Positions 25,444 through 32,766 of a DNA stretch of 37,321 nt are shown in pieces; the first letter of the stretch is position 1, and each line of letters starts with the position of its first letter. The notes under the pieces are model-generated. The model saw only the letters and a list, made by a program, of their open reading frames with translations. It was not told the DNA's origin and searched no databases. The position numbers and the translations under genes are program-made. Origin of the DNA: Syntrophaceae bacterium UBA2280 (GTDB taxonomy: Bacteria > Desulfobacterota > Syntrophia > Syntrophales > Smithellaceae); assembly GCA_002347685.1 (NCBI GenBank), contig DDWS01000061.1, positions 30,796 through 68,116 of the forward strand, in the 5' to 3' direction.

Positions 25444-26346
25444 TTATTCGATGATATTCGCCAGCGCGTCCTCAATCGCCGGATATTGGAATTGAAACCC
25501 GGCGTCGAGCAGAACCCTGGGGACCACACGCTGACCCTTGAGCAATACATTGCCGAATTCGCCCAGAATCAACCTGATCATAAACCCGGGCGCGGGCATG
25601 CAAGACGGCCTGTGCAGAATCCTGCCGATGGCCCGGGCCAGTTCCCTGTTGCGGACAGGTTGAGGCGAACACAGATTCACCGCGCCCTGGATGTCCCTGC
25701 GCTCCATCAGGAAGGCAAAGGCCGCGGCCAGATCGTCCATATGCACCCATGAGAACCATTGTCGTCCGCTGCCCAGCGGGCCGCCCATAAAATACTTGAA
25801 TAGCGGAATCATCTGGCCGAGCGCGCCGCCGTTTTTTCCCAGGACAATGCCGAACCGTGTGATGACCACGCGCGCGCCCTTGTCTTGCGCGCGGAGGGCT
25901 TCTTTTTCCCAGTCACAGGCCAGCCGGGCGAGAAAATCGCTGCCGGGCGCGGAGCTTTCGGTGAGTTCCTCGTCTTCATGAAAGCCGTAAATCCCCACGG
26001 CGGACGTGCTGAAAAAAGTGACGTGCTTTGCGTCGTCCCGCAGGGCTTCGACCAGATGGCGCGTGGTCAGGATGCGGCTCTGACGCAGGAGTTCTTTGTA
26101 GGAATCCGTCCAGCGGCTGAAGATGGAAGCCCCGGCCAGATTGATGACAACATCATGCTCCGGCACGGCTTTCTGCCAACGGCCCTTGGCCACCGGATTG
26201 CCGGAAATGTAAGACAACCCATTCATTTTCGGTGAAGGCTCTTTTCGTTCATGGGTAAGAATGGTCACCTCGTGGCCTTCGGCAATAAACAGTCGGGTCA
26301 GATATGTTCCGACAAACCCCGTGCCGCCCGTCAGGAACACTTTCAT
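25444..26346 (-). CDS. TIGR01777 / YfcH-family NAD-dependent epimerase-like protein
   Basis: A 300-residue short-chain dehydrogenase/reductase of the extended type. MKVFLTGGTGFVGTYLTRLF is the nucleotide-binding motif. DVVINLAGASIFSRWTDSYKE and the later SSAPGSDFLARLACDWEKEA follow the YfcH/SulA-like family closely. The C-terminal DUF1731-type segment (QRVVPRVLLDAGFQFQYP) completes it. The substrate is unknown for the family. GGAGG lies six bases before the ATG. It is convergent with nothing and follows a divergent gap to the small flavoprotein gene. Confidence 0.92.
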   Translation of the reverse strand: MKVFLTGGTGFVGTYLTRLFIAEGHEVTILTHERKEPSPKMNGLSYISGNPVAKGRWQKAVPEHDVVINLAGASIFSRWTDSYKELLRQSRILTTRHLVEALRDDAKHVTFFSTSAVGIYGFHEDEELTESSAPGSDFLARLACDWEKEALRAQDKGARVVITRFGIVLGKNGGALGQMIPLFKYFMGGPLGSGRQWFSWVHMDDLAAAFAFLMERRDIQGAVNLCSPQPVRNRELARAIGRILHRPSCMPAPGFMIRLILGEFGNVLLKGQRVVPRVLLDAGFQFQYPAIEDALANIIE

Positions 26347-26417
26347 ACTCCGCCTCCATTTTCTAAATCCGGAAATGAAACCGTTTCATCCCCAAATCAG
26401 ATCACGATACTGCACTA

Positions 26418-26801
26418 TTATTGACCATCACCGATGAGCGGCAATACCTGATCCAATTTAAAATAGATGAGAAACTTCGATTCTGTTTTATATCGGCCCT
26501 CAACTTCCTTGTACTTCTTCCGGCGAATCTCGTCAATCAGCGGCGAATCTTTTTCCTCGCGGATTTTTGTCAGATACAATCTCCTCCCCTCGTAAGTCCC
26601 ACTTTCCACGAAAAGATAGACGGCGGACGGATTGCCCTCCAAATTAGCATGTGTCAGACGGTCGGCTGCAATAAACGCCACGGTTTGTTCATCCATAAAA
26701 TGCGGGCGTCCGTAAATCGCCGCATTGACCTTTCCTGCTGCATCGGCGGTGGAAAGCACACCAAGTCCTTTGTTGTTTTCAAAATAGTCGGCAAGCTTCA
26801 T
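26418..26801 (-). CDS. Pyridoxamine 5'-phosphate oxidase-like small flavin-binding protein
   Basis: A 127-residue split-barrel protein of the PNPOx-like fold. LGVLSTADAAGKVNAAIYGRPHFMDEQTVAFI is the FMN-binding beta-barrel start (given here in part: VLSTADAAGKVNAAIYGRP), and NPSAVYLFVE follows. Such small proteins often bind FMN, F420 or heme, and the true ligand is unknown. AAAGGAGGAATC precedes the ATG at 26801. It is divergent from the lipocalin gene, sharing an 81-base promoter gap with AT-rich sequence. Confidence 0.82.
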   Translation of the reverse strand: MKLADYFENNKGLGVLSTADAAGKVNAAIYGRPHFMDEQTVAFIAADRLTHANLEGNPSAVYLFVESGTYEGRRLYLTKIREEKDSPLIDEIRRKKYKEVEGRYKTESKFLIYFKLDQVLPLIGDGQ

Positions 26802-26882
26802 GATTCCTCCTTTGATTTTAAAACTATTTCGTATAAACTAAAGCACAACGTTGCAATTGTAAAGGGGAAGGACCCTCCAATC

Positions 26883-27416
26883 ATGAAAAAATTCCTTTTG
26901 TTTTTAGCTTTGACCTGCACCGGCTGTGTCGGCATCCCCGACGGCCTCACACCGGTGGAAAATTTCCAGTTGGAGAAATACATGGGACGCTGGTACGAAA
27001 TCGCGAGACTCGATCATTCTTTTGAACGGGGCCTGACAAACGTCACGGCCGAATACAGCCTCCGTCCGGACGGTACTGTCCGCGTGATCAACCGGGGCTA
27101 TTCGGAAAAAGAAAATAGATGGAAGGAAGCGGAAGGCAAAGCGTCTTTTGTCAACCAGACGGATCAGGGATTTCTGAAAGTGTCATTTTTCGGCCCGTTT
27201 TACGGATCCTATATCATTTTTGATCTCGATTACGAAAACTATTCCTACGCGCTGGTGTGCGGCCCGGATCGCTCTTATTTTTGGCTTCTGGCCCGTAACC
27301 CGCATATCGACGGCGATTTAAAAAAACGTCTGATCGCTAAAGCCGCCGCTTCCGGATTTGCGACGGATAAACTCATTTCGGTTCAGCACGACGGATATCC
27401 TTCTTCAGGGAAATGA
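26883..27416 (+). CDS. Lipocalin lipoprotein, Blc-like
   Basis: A 177-residue outer-membrane-type lipocalin. The signal ends with LTCTGC, a slightly unusual lipobox (Cys at -3), so the mature protein probably begins at Cys15 as a lipoprotein. The lipocalin signature YMGRWYEIARLDHSFERGL follows, with later FGPFYGSYIIFDLD and YSYALVCGPDRSYFWLLAR, which match bacterial Blc proteins. These bind lysophospholipids or other small lipids. The start at 26883 is set by the signal peptide and AAGGA ten bases upstream; an in-frame extension to 26421 is antisense to another gene. The following gene begins one base after its stop. Confidence 0.92.
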   Translation: MKKFLLFLALTCTGCVGIPDGLTPVENFQLEKYMGRWYEIARLDHSFERGLTNVTAEYSLRPDGTVRVINRGYSEKENRWKEAEGKASFVNQTDQGFLKVSFFGPFYGSYIIFDLDYENYSYALVCGPDRSYFWLLARNPHIDGDLKKRLIAKAAASGFATDKLISVQHDGYPSSGK

Positions 27417-27417
27417 A

Positions 27418-28059
27418 ATGACATACAAAATTCTGGGCATCTCCGGCAGTCCCGTTAAAAAAGGGAACGTGGAAACTTTTTTACGCCAGGCGATAGAAGG
27501 ACTGCCCTCCAAAGGCATCGAACACGACATCGTGAATCTATCCACGTTGAAAATTAAGGATTGCATCCACTGCAATTTCTGCCTGACCCGTCAAACACCG
27601 GGAAAATACTGTTCGATCAGGGACGACGCCCAAAATGTGTTTGAAAAGGCGGAGGCGGCGGACATCATCGTTTTGGCCAGTCCGGTTTATTTTATGCGAA
27701 CCTCAGCCCGGATGGCGTCGATGATCGACCGGCTCCGCGTGTTCACGTTCGGCAATCTAACCGCCGGTCGAATGAAAAACAAGATCGGCGTGAGCATGGC
27801 CGTTTCCTGGCTTCGCCAGGGCGGCATCGAAACCACGCACCTTTCTCACCTGCTCGCGTTTCTGGCCCTCGAGATGATTCCGGCCTGCGTCCATCAAGGC
27901 GTAAGCCCCCTGGGCGCGTCCGCCTTCGCAAGCCGTGAGGGGTCGGGGACTTTCGATCCTCAGGTAAAATTGGGCATCGAACAAGACGAAACCGGACGCC
28001 TCTCGGCGCGGCTGACGATGAAAAGAGCGCTGGAACTCGCCTTTCTGATTCAGAAATAG
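27418..28059 (+). CDS. NADPH-dependent FMN reductase / flavodoxin-like protein
   Basis: A 213-residue flavodoxin-fold protein. MTYKILGISGSPVKKGNVETFL is the FMN phosphate loop region (GISGSPVKKGNVE), and IKDCIHCNFCLTRQTPGKYC is the CxxC-type segment seen in iron-sulfur flavoproteins. ADIIVLASPVYFMRTSARMASMIDRLR (in parts: VLASPVYF) marks the second FMN loop. The CxxCxxC-like spacing could hold an iron-sulfur cluster, as in archaeal and anaerobic Isf proteins, but the exact number of Cys is smaller. It starts one base after the lipocalin stop with AGGGAAA upstream, so the two form an operon. Confidence 0.85.
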   Translation: MTYKILGISGSPVKKGNVETFLRQAIEGLPSKGIEHDIVNLSTLKIKDCIHCNFCLTRQTPGKYCSIRDDAQNVFEKAEAADIIVLASPVYFMRTSARMASMIDRLRVFTFGNLTAGRMKNKIGVSMAVSWLRQGGIETTHLSHLLAFLALEMIPACVHQGVSPLGASAFASREGSGTFDPQVKLGIEQDETGRLSARLTMKRALELAFLIQK

Positions 28060-28123
28060 CCTTATCCTCTCCAATACTTGCGCCATGAAACAGGCCTTGA
28101 AATATTTCTTCCAAAATATTTTC

Positions 28124-28153
28124 TTGACAAACCCCTACCCCTTTCTCTATAAC
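28124..28153 (+). promoter_or_regulatory. Promoter of the MerR gene
   Basis: TTGACA at 28124-28129 (perfect) and TATAAC at 28148-28153 (5/6), 18 bases apart. An AT-rich stretch with paired AAATATTT repeats lies just upstream and may act as an UP element. The operator dyad overlaps the end of the -10 element. Confidence 0.82.
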
Positions 28154-28175
28154 ATTGAAGTGCAACTTTAATGTT
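28151..28175. promoter_or_regulatory. Operator dyad at the MerR gene promoter
   Basis: Half-sites AACATTGAAGT (28151-28161) and ACTTTAATGTT (28165-28175) are inverted copies with one mismatch in 11, around a 3-base centre. It covers the end of the -10 box and the likely transcription start, 11 bases before the start codon. It is a strong candidate for autorepression by the MerR protein. Confidence 0.7.
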
Positions 28176-28186
28176 TGGACTTGACC

Positions 28187-28918
28187 ATGAAAATGAAAAT
28201 CGGCGAGATCGCCAGAAGAAGCGGGGTAGCGCCTTCCACCATCCGCTATTATGTGCGCGAGGGTCTTTTACCCAAGCCCGAAAAGACCAATGAGAAGATG
28301 GCCTTTTATGACGAGTCCTGCATCGCAAGACTCCAGGCCATCGGACACCTTCAGGCAAAGCGCTATTACCCCCTGTATCTGATCAAAAACATTCTGCGCC
28401 GCATCGACGAGGGCCTGAGTCCGGCCGAAGCGGAAATGATTGAAACGGCCGTTTTCGGTTCGTCTTCCAAAAGCGGAGACAAACTCCTGACCACAAACGA
28501 ATTTCTTGCCGCAACCGGCCTGACCAAAAGCCAGTTGGATCAGGCCCGGAAGTTGGGTGTCCTGGTCCCCTTCACCGCCAGCGAGGACAAACCCCGGTAT
28601 GACCGGCAGGACGTTGCGGCGGGCCGCGACGCGATCAAAAAGCTCATGGCGCTTGGCATGCCCCTCGAAGATCTGGCTTTCGTCGTGGAGTCCGGAAAAA
28701 AGATTGTCGATGCGGAAATGAAGCTGCGGCGGAAAATCGTTGCCGGAAAATCAACCCGGGAAAATGTTCTGATCACAGCCGAACTAACCGGAATCGGAGA
28801 TTTTTACCGGGATTATATTCTCCGCCGCCTCTTTCAGAGGCGGGTGGAACAAAATATTCAAATCAGTCTGGCCGGACCAAAAAAGAAAACCGGACGGAAA
28901 AAAATCAGCGAATCATAA
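28187..28918 (+). CDS. MerR-family regulator with two MerR-like DNA-binding domains
   Basis: A 243-residue regulator. Residues 3-75 form a standard MerR winged helix (KIGEIARRSGVAPSTIRYYV, then EGLLPKP and AFYDESCIARLQAI). Residues about 101-168 look like a second, degenerate copy: LTTNEFLAATGLTKSQLDQA, LGVLVPF, RYDRQDVAAGRDAIKKLMAL and GMPLEDLAFVVE. The C-terminal part (170-243) is basic and may be an effector or dimer region. The start at 28187 is favoured over a TTG at 28175, which lies within the operator dyad. It precedes two nitronate-monooxygenase-like genes by 16 bases, so it probably controls them. Confidence 0.88.
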   Translation: MKMKIGEIARRSGVAPSTIRYYVREGLLPKPEKTNEKMAFYDESCIARLQAIGHLQAKRYYPLYLIKNILRRIDEGLSPAEAEMIETAVFGSSSKSGDKLLTTNEFLAATGLTKSQLDQARKLGVLVPFTASEDKPRYDRQDVAAGRDAIKKLMALGMPLEDLAFVVESGKKIVDAEMKLRRKIVAGKSTRENVLITAELTGIGDFYRDYILRRLFQRRVEQNIQISLAGPKKKTGRKKISES

Positions 28919-28934
28919 CTTTGAGGAGGGAACC

Positions 28935-29927
28935 ATGTATCAAACAGCGATTACAAAAATGTTCAATGTGAAATACCCCATCATCTGCGGCGCGATGATG
29001 TGGCTTTGTACACCGAAACTCTGCGCAGCGGTTTCCAATGCAGGCGGCATCGGCAACCTGACCGCCGGCAATTATGAAACCGAAGACGATTTTCGCGCGG
29101 CCATCCGCGAAACGCGCAAACTGACCGACAAACCTTTTTTTACGGCGATCACGCTTTTGCCGTCGGTGCGGATCACGCCGGAGCATCACAAAATGTATGT
29201 CCGGGTCTGCGCGGAGGAAAAAGTGGACGGCATAGAATTTTCCGGCACGCCGCTCGATAAGGTGGCCGGGATGGAAGCAGTCGAGATGCTTAAAAAAGCC
29301 GGCGTAAAAATGTTCCACAAAGTCGGCGCCGTGCGCCACGCGCTGCACGCCGAGAAAATCGGATTTGACGGTGTTTACGCGGCTGGCATTGAAGAGGGCG
29401 GCCATCCGCTCAATGACGACGTCACCTCCATGGTGCTCACGCCACGCATGGTGTCTTCGGTAAAGATTCCCGTCGTGACGGTCGGCGGCATCGCCGACGG
29501 CAGAACCATGGCGGCGGCCCTCGCGCTCGGCGCCCAGGGGGTCATGATGGCCAGCCGTTTTATCGCCACACAAGAATGTGAAGTCCACGATAACATCAAG
29601 CAGGAACTGATCCGCAGGCAGGAATTCGACACGATCATCTACGGCAAATCCATCGGCCTGCAGGGGCGAGGACTTAAATCCAAGGTCATCGAGGAAGTTC
29701 TGGCCATTGAAGCGAGAAACGGTGGATTTGAAGAGCTTATCCCTCTTTTATCCGGGCAGAAAGTCAAACAGGCGTGGCAAAACGGCGACGTCGATTTCGC
29801 GCCTTTGATGGTGGGGCAGTCCATCGGCCTGATTGACGACATCCCCACCTGCAGTGAGCTGCTGGAAAGAATGGCCGCCGAAGCCAAAGACTGCCTGGCC
29901 GGCGCGTCAAGGATGTCAGGCAACTGA
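28935..29927 (+). CDS. Nitronate monooxygenase / FabK-like flavoprotein (first copy)
   Basis: A 330-residue FMN-dependent TIM-barrel of PF03060. IICGAMMWLCTPKLCAAVSNAGGIGNL is the FMN-binding start (in parts: VSNAGGIGNLTAGN), and IPVVTVGGIADGRTMAAALALGA is the phosphate-binding region. EEGGHPLNDDVTS holds the His that aligns with the catalytic His of nitronate monooxygenases. GAGGAGGG precedes the ATG. In anaerobes such proteins are often enoyl-thioester reductases rather than oxygenases; the substrate is not fixed by sequence. It follows the MerR gene in one unit. Confidence 0.88.
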   Translation: MYQTAITKMFNVKYPIICGAMMWLCTPKLCAAVSNAGGIGNLTAGNYETEDDFRAAIRETRKLTDKPFFTAITLLPSVRITPEHHKMYVRVCAEEKVDGIEFSGTPLDKVAGMEAVEMLKKAGVKMFHKVGAVRHALHAEKIGFDGVYAAGIEEGGHPLNDDVTSMVLTPRMVSSVKIPVVTVGGIADGRTMAAALALGAQGVMMASRFIATQECEVHDNIKQELIRRQEFDTIIYGKSIGLQGRGLKSKVIEEVLAIEARNGGFEELIPLLSGQKVKQAWQNGDVDFAPLMVGQSIGLIDDIPTCSELLERMAAEAKDCLAGASRMSGN

Positions 29928-29974
29928 TACGGGAGGTCATTTACAAGGCACACAACATTTGCCCCTTTTTGAAC

Positions 29975-30027
29975 GGGGGGCAGTAGGTTTTTCGAATAGC
30001 CACGAAGTTCATTCTCTACTGCCCCCC
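29975..30027 (+). repeat. 12-bp inverted repeat between the two flavoprotein genes
   Basis: GGGGGGCAGTAG (29975-29986) and CTACTGCCCCCC (30016-30027) are exact inverse complements around a 29-base loop. An upstream GCCCC (29961-29965) could pair with the G run instead. No T run follows. It may be an mRNA-stability or weak attenuation hairpin. Confidence 0.6.
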
Positions 30028-30066
30028 TCTTCTCAATACGATTAATATTTAATAAAGGAGTCTTTT

Positions 30067-31104
30067 ATGAAAACACGATTAACGGAAATGACAGGCATTC
30101 GCTACCCGATTCTCCTGTCCGGCATGAGCTGGATCAGTACGCCGAAGATGGTCGCGGCGGTCTCCAACGCAGGCGGACTGGGCATTCTGGCAACAGGGCC
30201 TCTGTCGAGTGCACAGACGCGCGAAGCCATCCGCGAAATTCGAACGCTCACGGACAAGCCCTTCGGCGCGAACGCGTCTTTGATGTTTCCCGGCGCGGCG
30301 GATAATGCCAAAGTTCTTTTACAGGAAAAAGTACCCGTGATTAACTTCGCACTGGGCAAGGGCGACTGGATCGTCAAGGAGGCGCACAAATACGGCGGCA
30401 AAGTGTTCGCTACCGTCGTCAATCTTAAGCATGCCCAGCGCGCCCAGGATTTCGGCACGGACGCGGTCATCGCCACCGGACAGGAAGCGGCGGCGCACGG
30501 TGAAGACGTCACGTCGCTGGTTTTGATTCCGCATCTGGCGGAAAATCTGAAAATCCCCGTGATTGCCGCAGGCGGTTTTGCCGACGGCCGCGGAATCGCT
30601 GCAGCACTGGCGTTAGGCGCCGAAGGGGTCGCCATGGGCACCCGGCTGATGACCACCAAAGAAAGCCCGCTTCATGACCACTACAAAACCCTTACACAGG
30701 AAAAGGACGTCTACGACACGCTGTTCTCCCCGCGTTTTGACGGCATCTTGTGCCGGGTTATGAAAACTGACGCGGCGAAAAAGGCGATCAAAAATGGATT
30801 GAGCTGGCCTGCGGCTTTTATCAATTCTCAGGAAATCGCTAAACAGGTTAATATTCCCTACTTCAAATTGTTTCTGGGCGTCCTGGCTTCCGGCTATCAA
30901 AACGCCCGCCAGCTGGCCTTTATGGCGAATGCTTTCAAGGCAATCAAAGTGGCCACCGAAGACGGCGACACCAAAACGGGCGTGCTGCCGGTCGGCCAGG
31001 TACAGGGTCTGATCCATGATCAGCCGACTGTCGCCGAACTTTTTGAACGTATTGTCAAAGAAGCCCAAGCCGCGCAGTCCAGGGTCAACGCCGCTCTGTC
31101 GTGA
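30067..31104 (+). CDS. Nitronate monooxygenase / FabK-like flavoprotein (second copy)
   Basis: A 345-residue paralogue of the preceding gene, PF03060. YPILLSGMSWISTPKMVAAV, VSNAGGLGILATGPL and IPVIAAGGFADGRGIAAALALGAEG (in parts: IPVIAAGGFADGRG) are the FMN-binding elements. The active-site region reads QEAAAHGEDVTSLV, so the Gly-Gly before His of the first copy is Ala-Ala here, while His is kept. The C-terminal half differs from the first copy, which suggests a different substrate or partner. AAAGGAGT precedes the ATG. A MaoC hydratase gene follows after 81 bases. Confidence 0.88.
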   Translation: MKTRLTEMTGIRYPILLSGMSWISTPKMVAAVSNAGGLGILATGPLSSAQTREAIREIRTLTDKPFGANASLMFPGAADNAKVLLQEKVPVINFALGKGDWIVKEAHKYGGKVFATVVNLKHAQRAQDFGTDAVIATGQEAAAHGEDVTSLVLIPHLAENLKIPVIAAGGFADGRGIAAALALGAEGVAMGTRLMTTKESPLHDHYKTLTQEKDVYDTLFSPRFDGILCRVMKTDAAKKAIKNGLSWPAAFINSQEIAKQVNIPYFKLFLGVLASGYQNARQLAFMANAFKAIKVATEDGDTKTGVLPVGQVQGLIHDQPTVAELFERIVKEAQAAQSRVNAALS

Positions 31105-31123
31105 AACATAACAACGCAGGTCC

Positions 31124-31151
31124 TTGCATTTCATTCGGGCTGTGGTAGGGT
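31124..31151 (+). promoter_or_regulatory. Possible promoter of the MaoC gene
   Basis: TTGCAT at 31124-31129 and TAGGGT at 31146-31151, 16 bases apart, give only a partial sigma-70 match. The MaoC start is 34 bases downstream. Confidence 0.3.
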
Positions 31152-31185
31152 TTAAAAAATCATATTCAGAAGGGAGAACGCCGTC

Positions 31186-31644
31186 ATGTCAATGGAATCA
31201 GTATTGAAAGATATGGAAAAGATCATGGGGAAGGAAATATTCGTTTCCGACTGGACCGAGGTCACCCAAAAGCAGATCAATCAATTCGCAGACGCTACCG
31301 GAGATCATCAGTGGATTCACGTGGACGTGGAAAAAGCCGCCAAAGGACCGTTCGGCCAGACCATCGCGCACGGCTTTCTGACGCTTTCTCATCTGCCTTT
31401 TTTCAGCTACCAGGTTCCTCTGAAAATGGAGGGATCAAAAATGTCGATCAACTACGGCCTGGATAAGGTGCGCTTCCTCAACCCTGTGGTTTCCGGTGCA
31501 AAAATCCGAGACCGTATAGTCATGGCCGCAATGGAAGAAAAACCGGGCAACCGGCTTTTGATGACGCAAACTCACACCATAGAAATTGAAGGACAGGAAA
31601 AACCGGCCTGCATCGCCCAGTCACTGGCAATGATCTTTTTCTGA
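31186..31644 (+). CDS. MaoC-family (R)-specific enoyl-CoA hydratase-like protein
   Basis: A 152-residue hot-dog-fold hydratase. FADATGDHQWIHVDVEKAAKGPFG contains the catalytic Asp/His pair (ATGDHQWIHVD), and IAHGFLTLSHLPFF is the second family motif. Such enzymes hydrate trans-enoyl-CoA to (R)-3-hydroxyacyl-CoA. The AGGGAGA site lies about 10 bases before the ATG. It is the last gene of the group with the MerR and flavoprotein genes and ends at a long hairpin terminator. Together these may form a small acyl-CoA pathway, though no ligase or dehydrogenase is adjacent. Confidence 0.93.
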   Translation: MSMESVLKDMEKIMGKEIFVSDWTEVTQKQINQFADATGDHQWIHVDVEKAAKGPFGQTIAHGFLTLSHLPFFSYQVPLKMEGSKMSINYGLDKVRFLNPVVSGAKIRDRIVMAAMEEKPGNRLLMTQTHTIEIEGQEKPACIAQSLAMIFF

Positions 31645-31667
31645 TCCTAATGTACAGACAGAAACAC

Positions 31668-31729
31668 CGATCCGCCTGCCCCGCACGGTTCTTAAAAGCC
31701 GTCAGCGTCGGTCAGGCGGATCGCTTTTT
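31668..31729 (+). terminator. Terminator after the MaoC gene
   Basis: CGATCCGCCTG (31668-31678) pairs exactly with CAGGCGGATCG (31713-31723), then CTTTTT. The 34-base loop contains an inner ACGG/CCGT stem, so the hairpin is branched or extended. Confidence 0.8.
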
Positions 31730-31775
31730 CATCCATTCATTAAACATGTTGAAATTTTCGAAACAGCCGCTTTTT

Positions 31776-32744
31776 TTATAATCCGCGGAAGGTCACAACC
31801 TCTTGTGCAGTGCTTCGGGAGATTCTGCCTTCGCTCTCCAGATAACGCAGGTGGGCAATGGCCTCACCGGTGGCAAACCACTTCTGGGCAACGGGAAATT
31901 CTTCCCATGTATCACAGTCAATATCCCAGGTCATGCCCGCGGCAATTTCATAGGCGTTCAAAGACCGGCTTCCCAGCACAGCCATCACCTCGTCGGCCCG
32001 TTCATGGTGATGCGTTTTGATTTCTTCGATCCGGCCTCTCAGATCAGTGAAAAAATTCCTGTGTCCGGGTAAAACAAGCTCCACCGGAAGATCGCGGACC
32101 TTGTCGAGACTCGCAAGATAATCGGCCAGCGAATTGACCGAGTAGTCCCAGGATTCAATATGCGGCGTGATGTCGAAGAGAACATGATCGCCGGAAAAAA
32201 AGAGTTTTTCATCCGCCTCATACAGGCAGATGTGCCCCTGGGTATGCCCCGGCGTGGCGATGGCGCGCAGGCGGTATCCGCCGTATTCAAGCACGTCTCC
32301 ATCGTCAATCCGCGTGAAATCGGGCTTTTTTTCAGGGCTGTATTTGAAGCCGGGGTGAGCGTTGAGGGCATTTTGCAGCGCTTCGGCAGGAAAACCGTTG
32401 AGCCTGGCAAAGTCAATCAGAGGCTGCCAGCTGTTGTCTTCATCGAAAACCATGGCATCAATCCTGCTGAAAAATATCTTGCTGGCCTCAGTCGCCAGCC
32501 GCATCACCAGACCGGTGTGGTCGGCATGCATATGCGTGAGCATGAAATCGGTTTTGTTCAAATCGACATCCAGCTCGGCTAAGCCCTTGAGCATAGCCTC
32601 ATAGCACACGCTGCGGTTGAATCCAGTGTCGATAATCAAATGGCGGTTTTCGCCTTTTATGACGTATGAATTCAAATCCTTCAGCGGACTGTTGGGAAGG
32701 GGCACTTCAATCGCGTACAGACGCTCGCGGATCTGCTTAACCAA
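31776..32744 (-). CDS. Metallo-beta-lactamase-fold hydrolase (glyoxalase II/LACTB2-like)
   Basis: A 322-residue MBL-fold enzyme. HMHADH (71-76) is the metal-binding motif; ATPGHTQGHICLY, FFSGDHVLF and LVLPGHRNFF supply further metal ligands. The C-terminal part (ERADEVMAVLGSRSLNAYEIA onward) resembles the winged-helix tail of LACTB2-like proteins. The start is a TTG at 32744, seven bases after AGGAGG; the longer frame runs inside the RNase gene. It begins 22 bases after the RNase E/G stop, so the two are co-transcribed. LACTB2-like proteins include nucleases, which would suit an RNase operon, but a thioesterase role is equally possible. Confidence 0.88.
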   Translation of the reverse strand: MVKQIRERLYAIEVPLPNSPLKDLNSYVIKGENRHLIIDTGFNRSVCYEAMLKGLAELDVDLNKTDFMLTHMHADHTGLVMRLATEASKIFFSRIDAMVFDEDNSWQPLIDFARLNGFPAEALQNALNAHPGFKYSPEKKPDFTRIDDGDVLEYGGYRLRAIATPGHTQGHICLYEADEKLFFSGDHVLFDITPHIESWDYSVNSLADYLASLDKVRDLPVELVLPGHRNFFTDLRGRIEEIKTHHHERADEVMAVLGSRSLNAYEIAAGMTWDIDCDTWEEFPVAQKWFATGEAIAHLRYLESEGRISRSTAQEVVTFRGL

Positions 32745-32766
32745 AATTTTTCCTCCTGCTGCCCGT

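Noticed and set aside
26421..26882. N-terminal extension of the lipocalin frame
   Set aside because: It is antisense to the small flavin-binding-type gene, while the ATG at 26883 begins a clear signal peptide with a ribosome site.
26802..26882. Shared promoter in the divergent gap before the lipocalin gene
   Set aside because: TTGATT and TATAAA elements are only 14 bases apart, so no confident promoter call; a CAACGTTG palindrome is present but too short to interpret.
28905..29588. Minus-strand open frame opposite the first flavoprotein gene
   Set aside because: Shadow of a strongly conserved gene; His/Arg-rich with no family signature.
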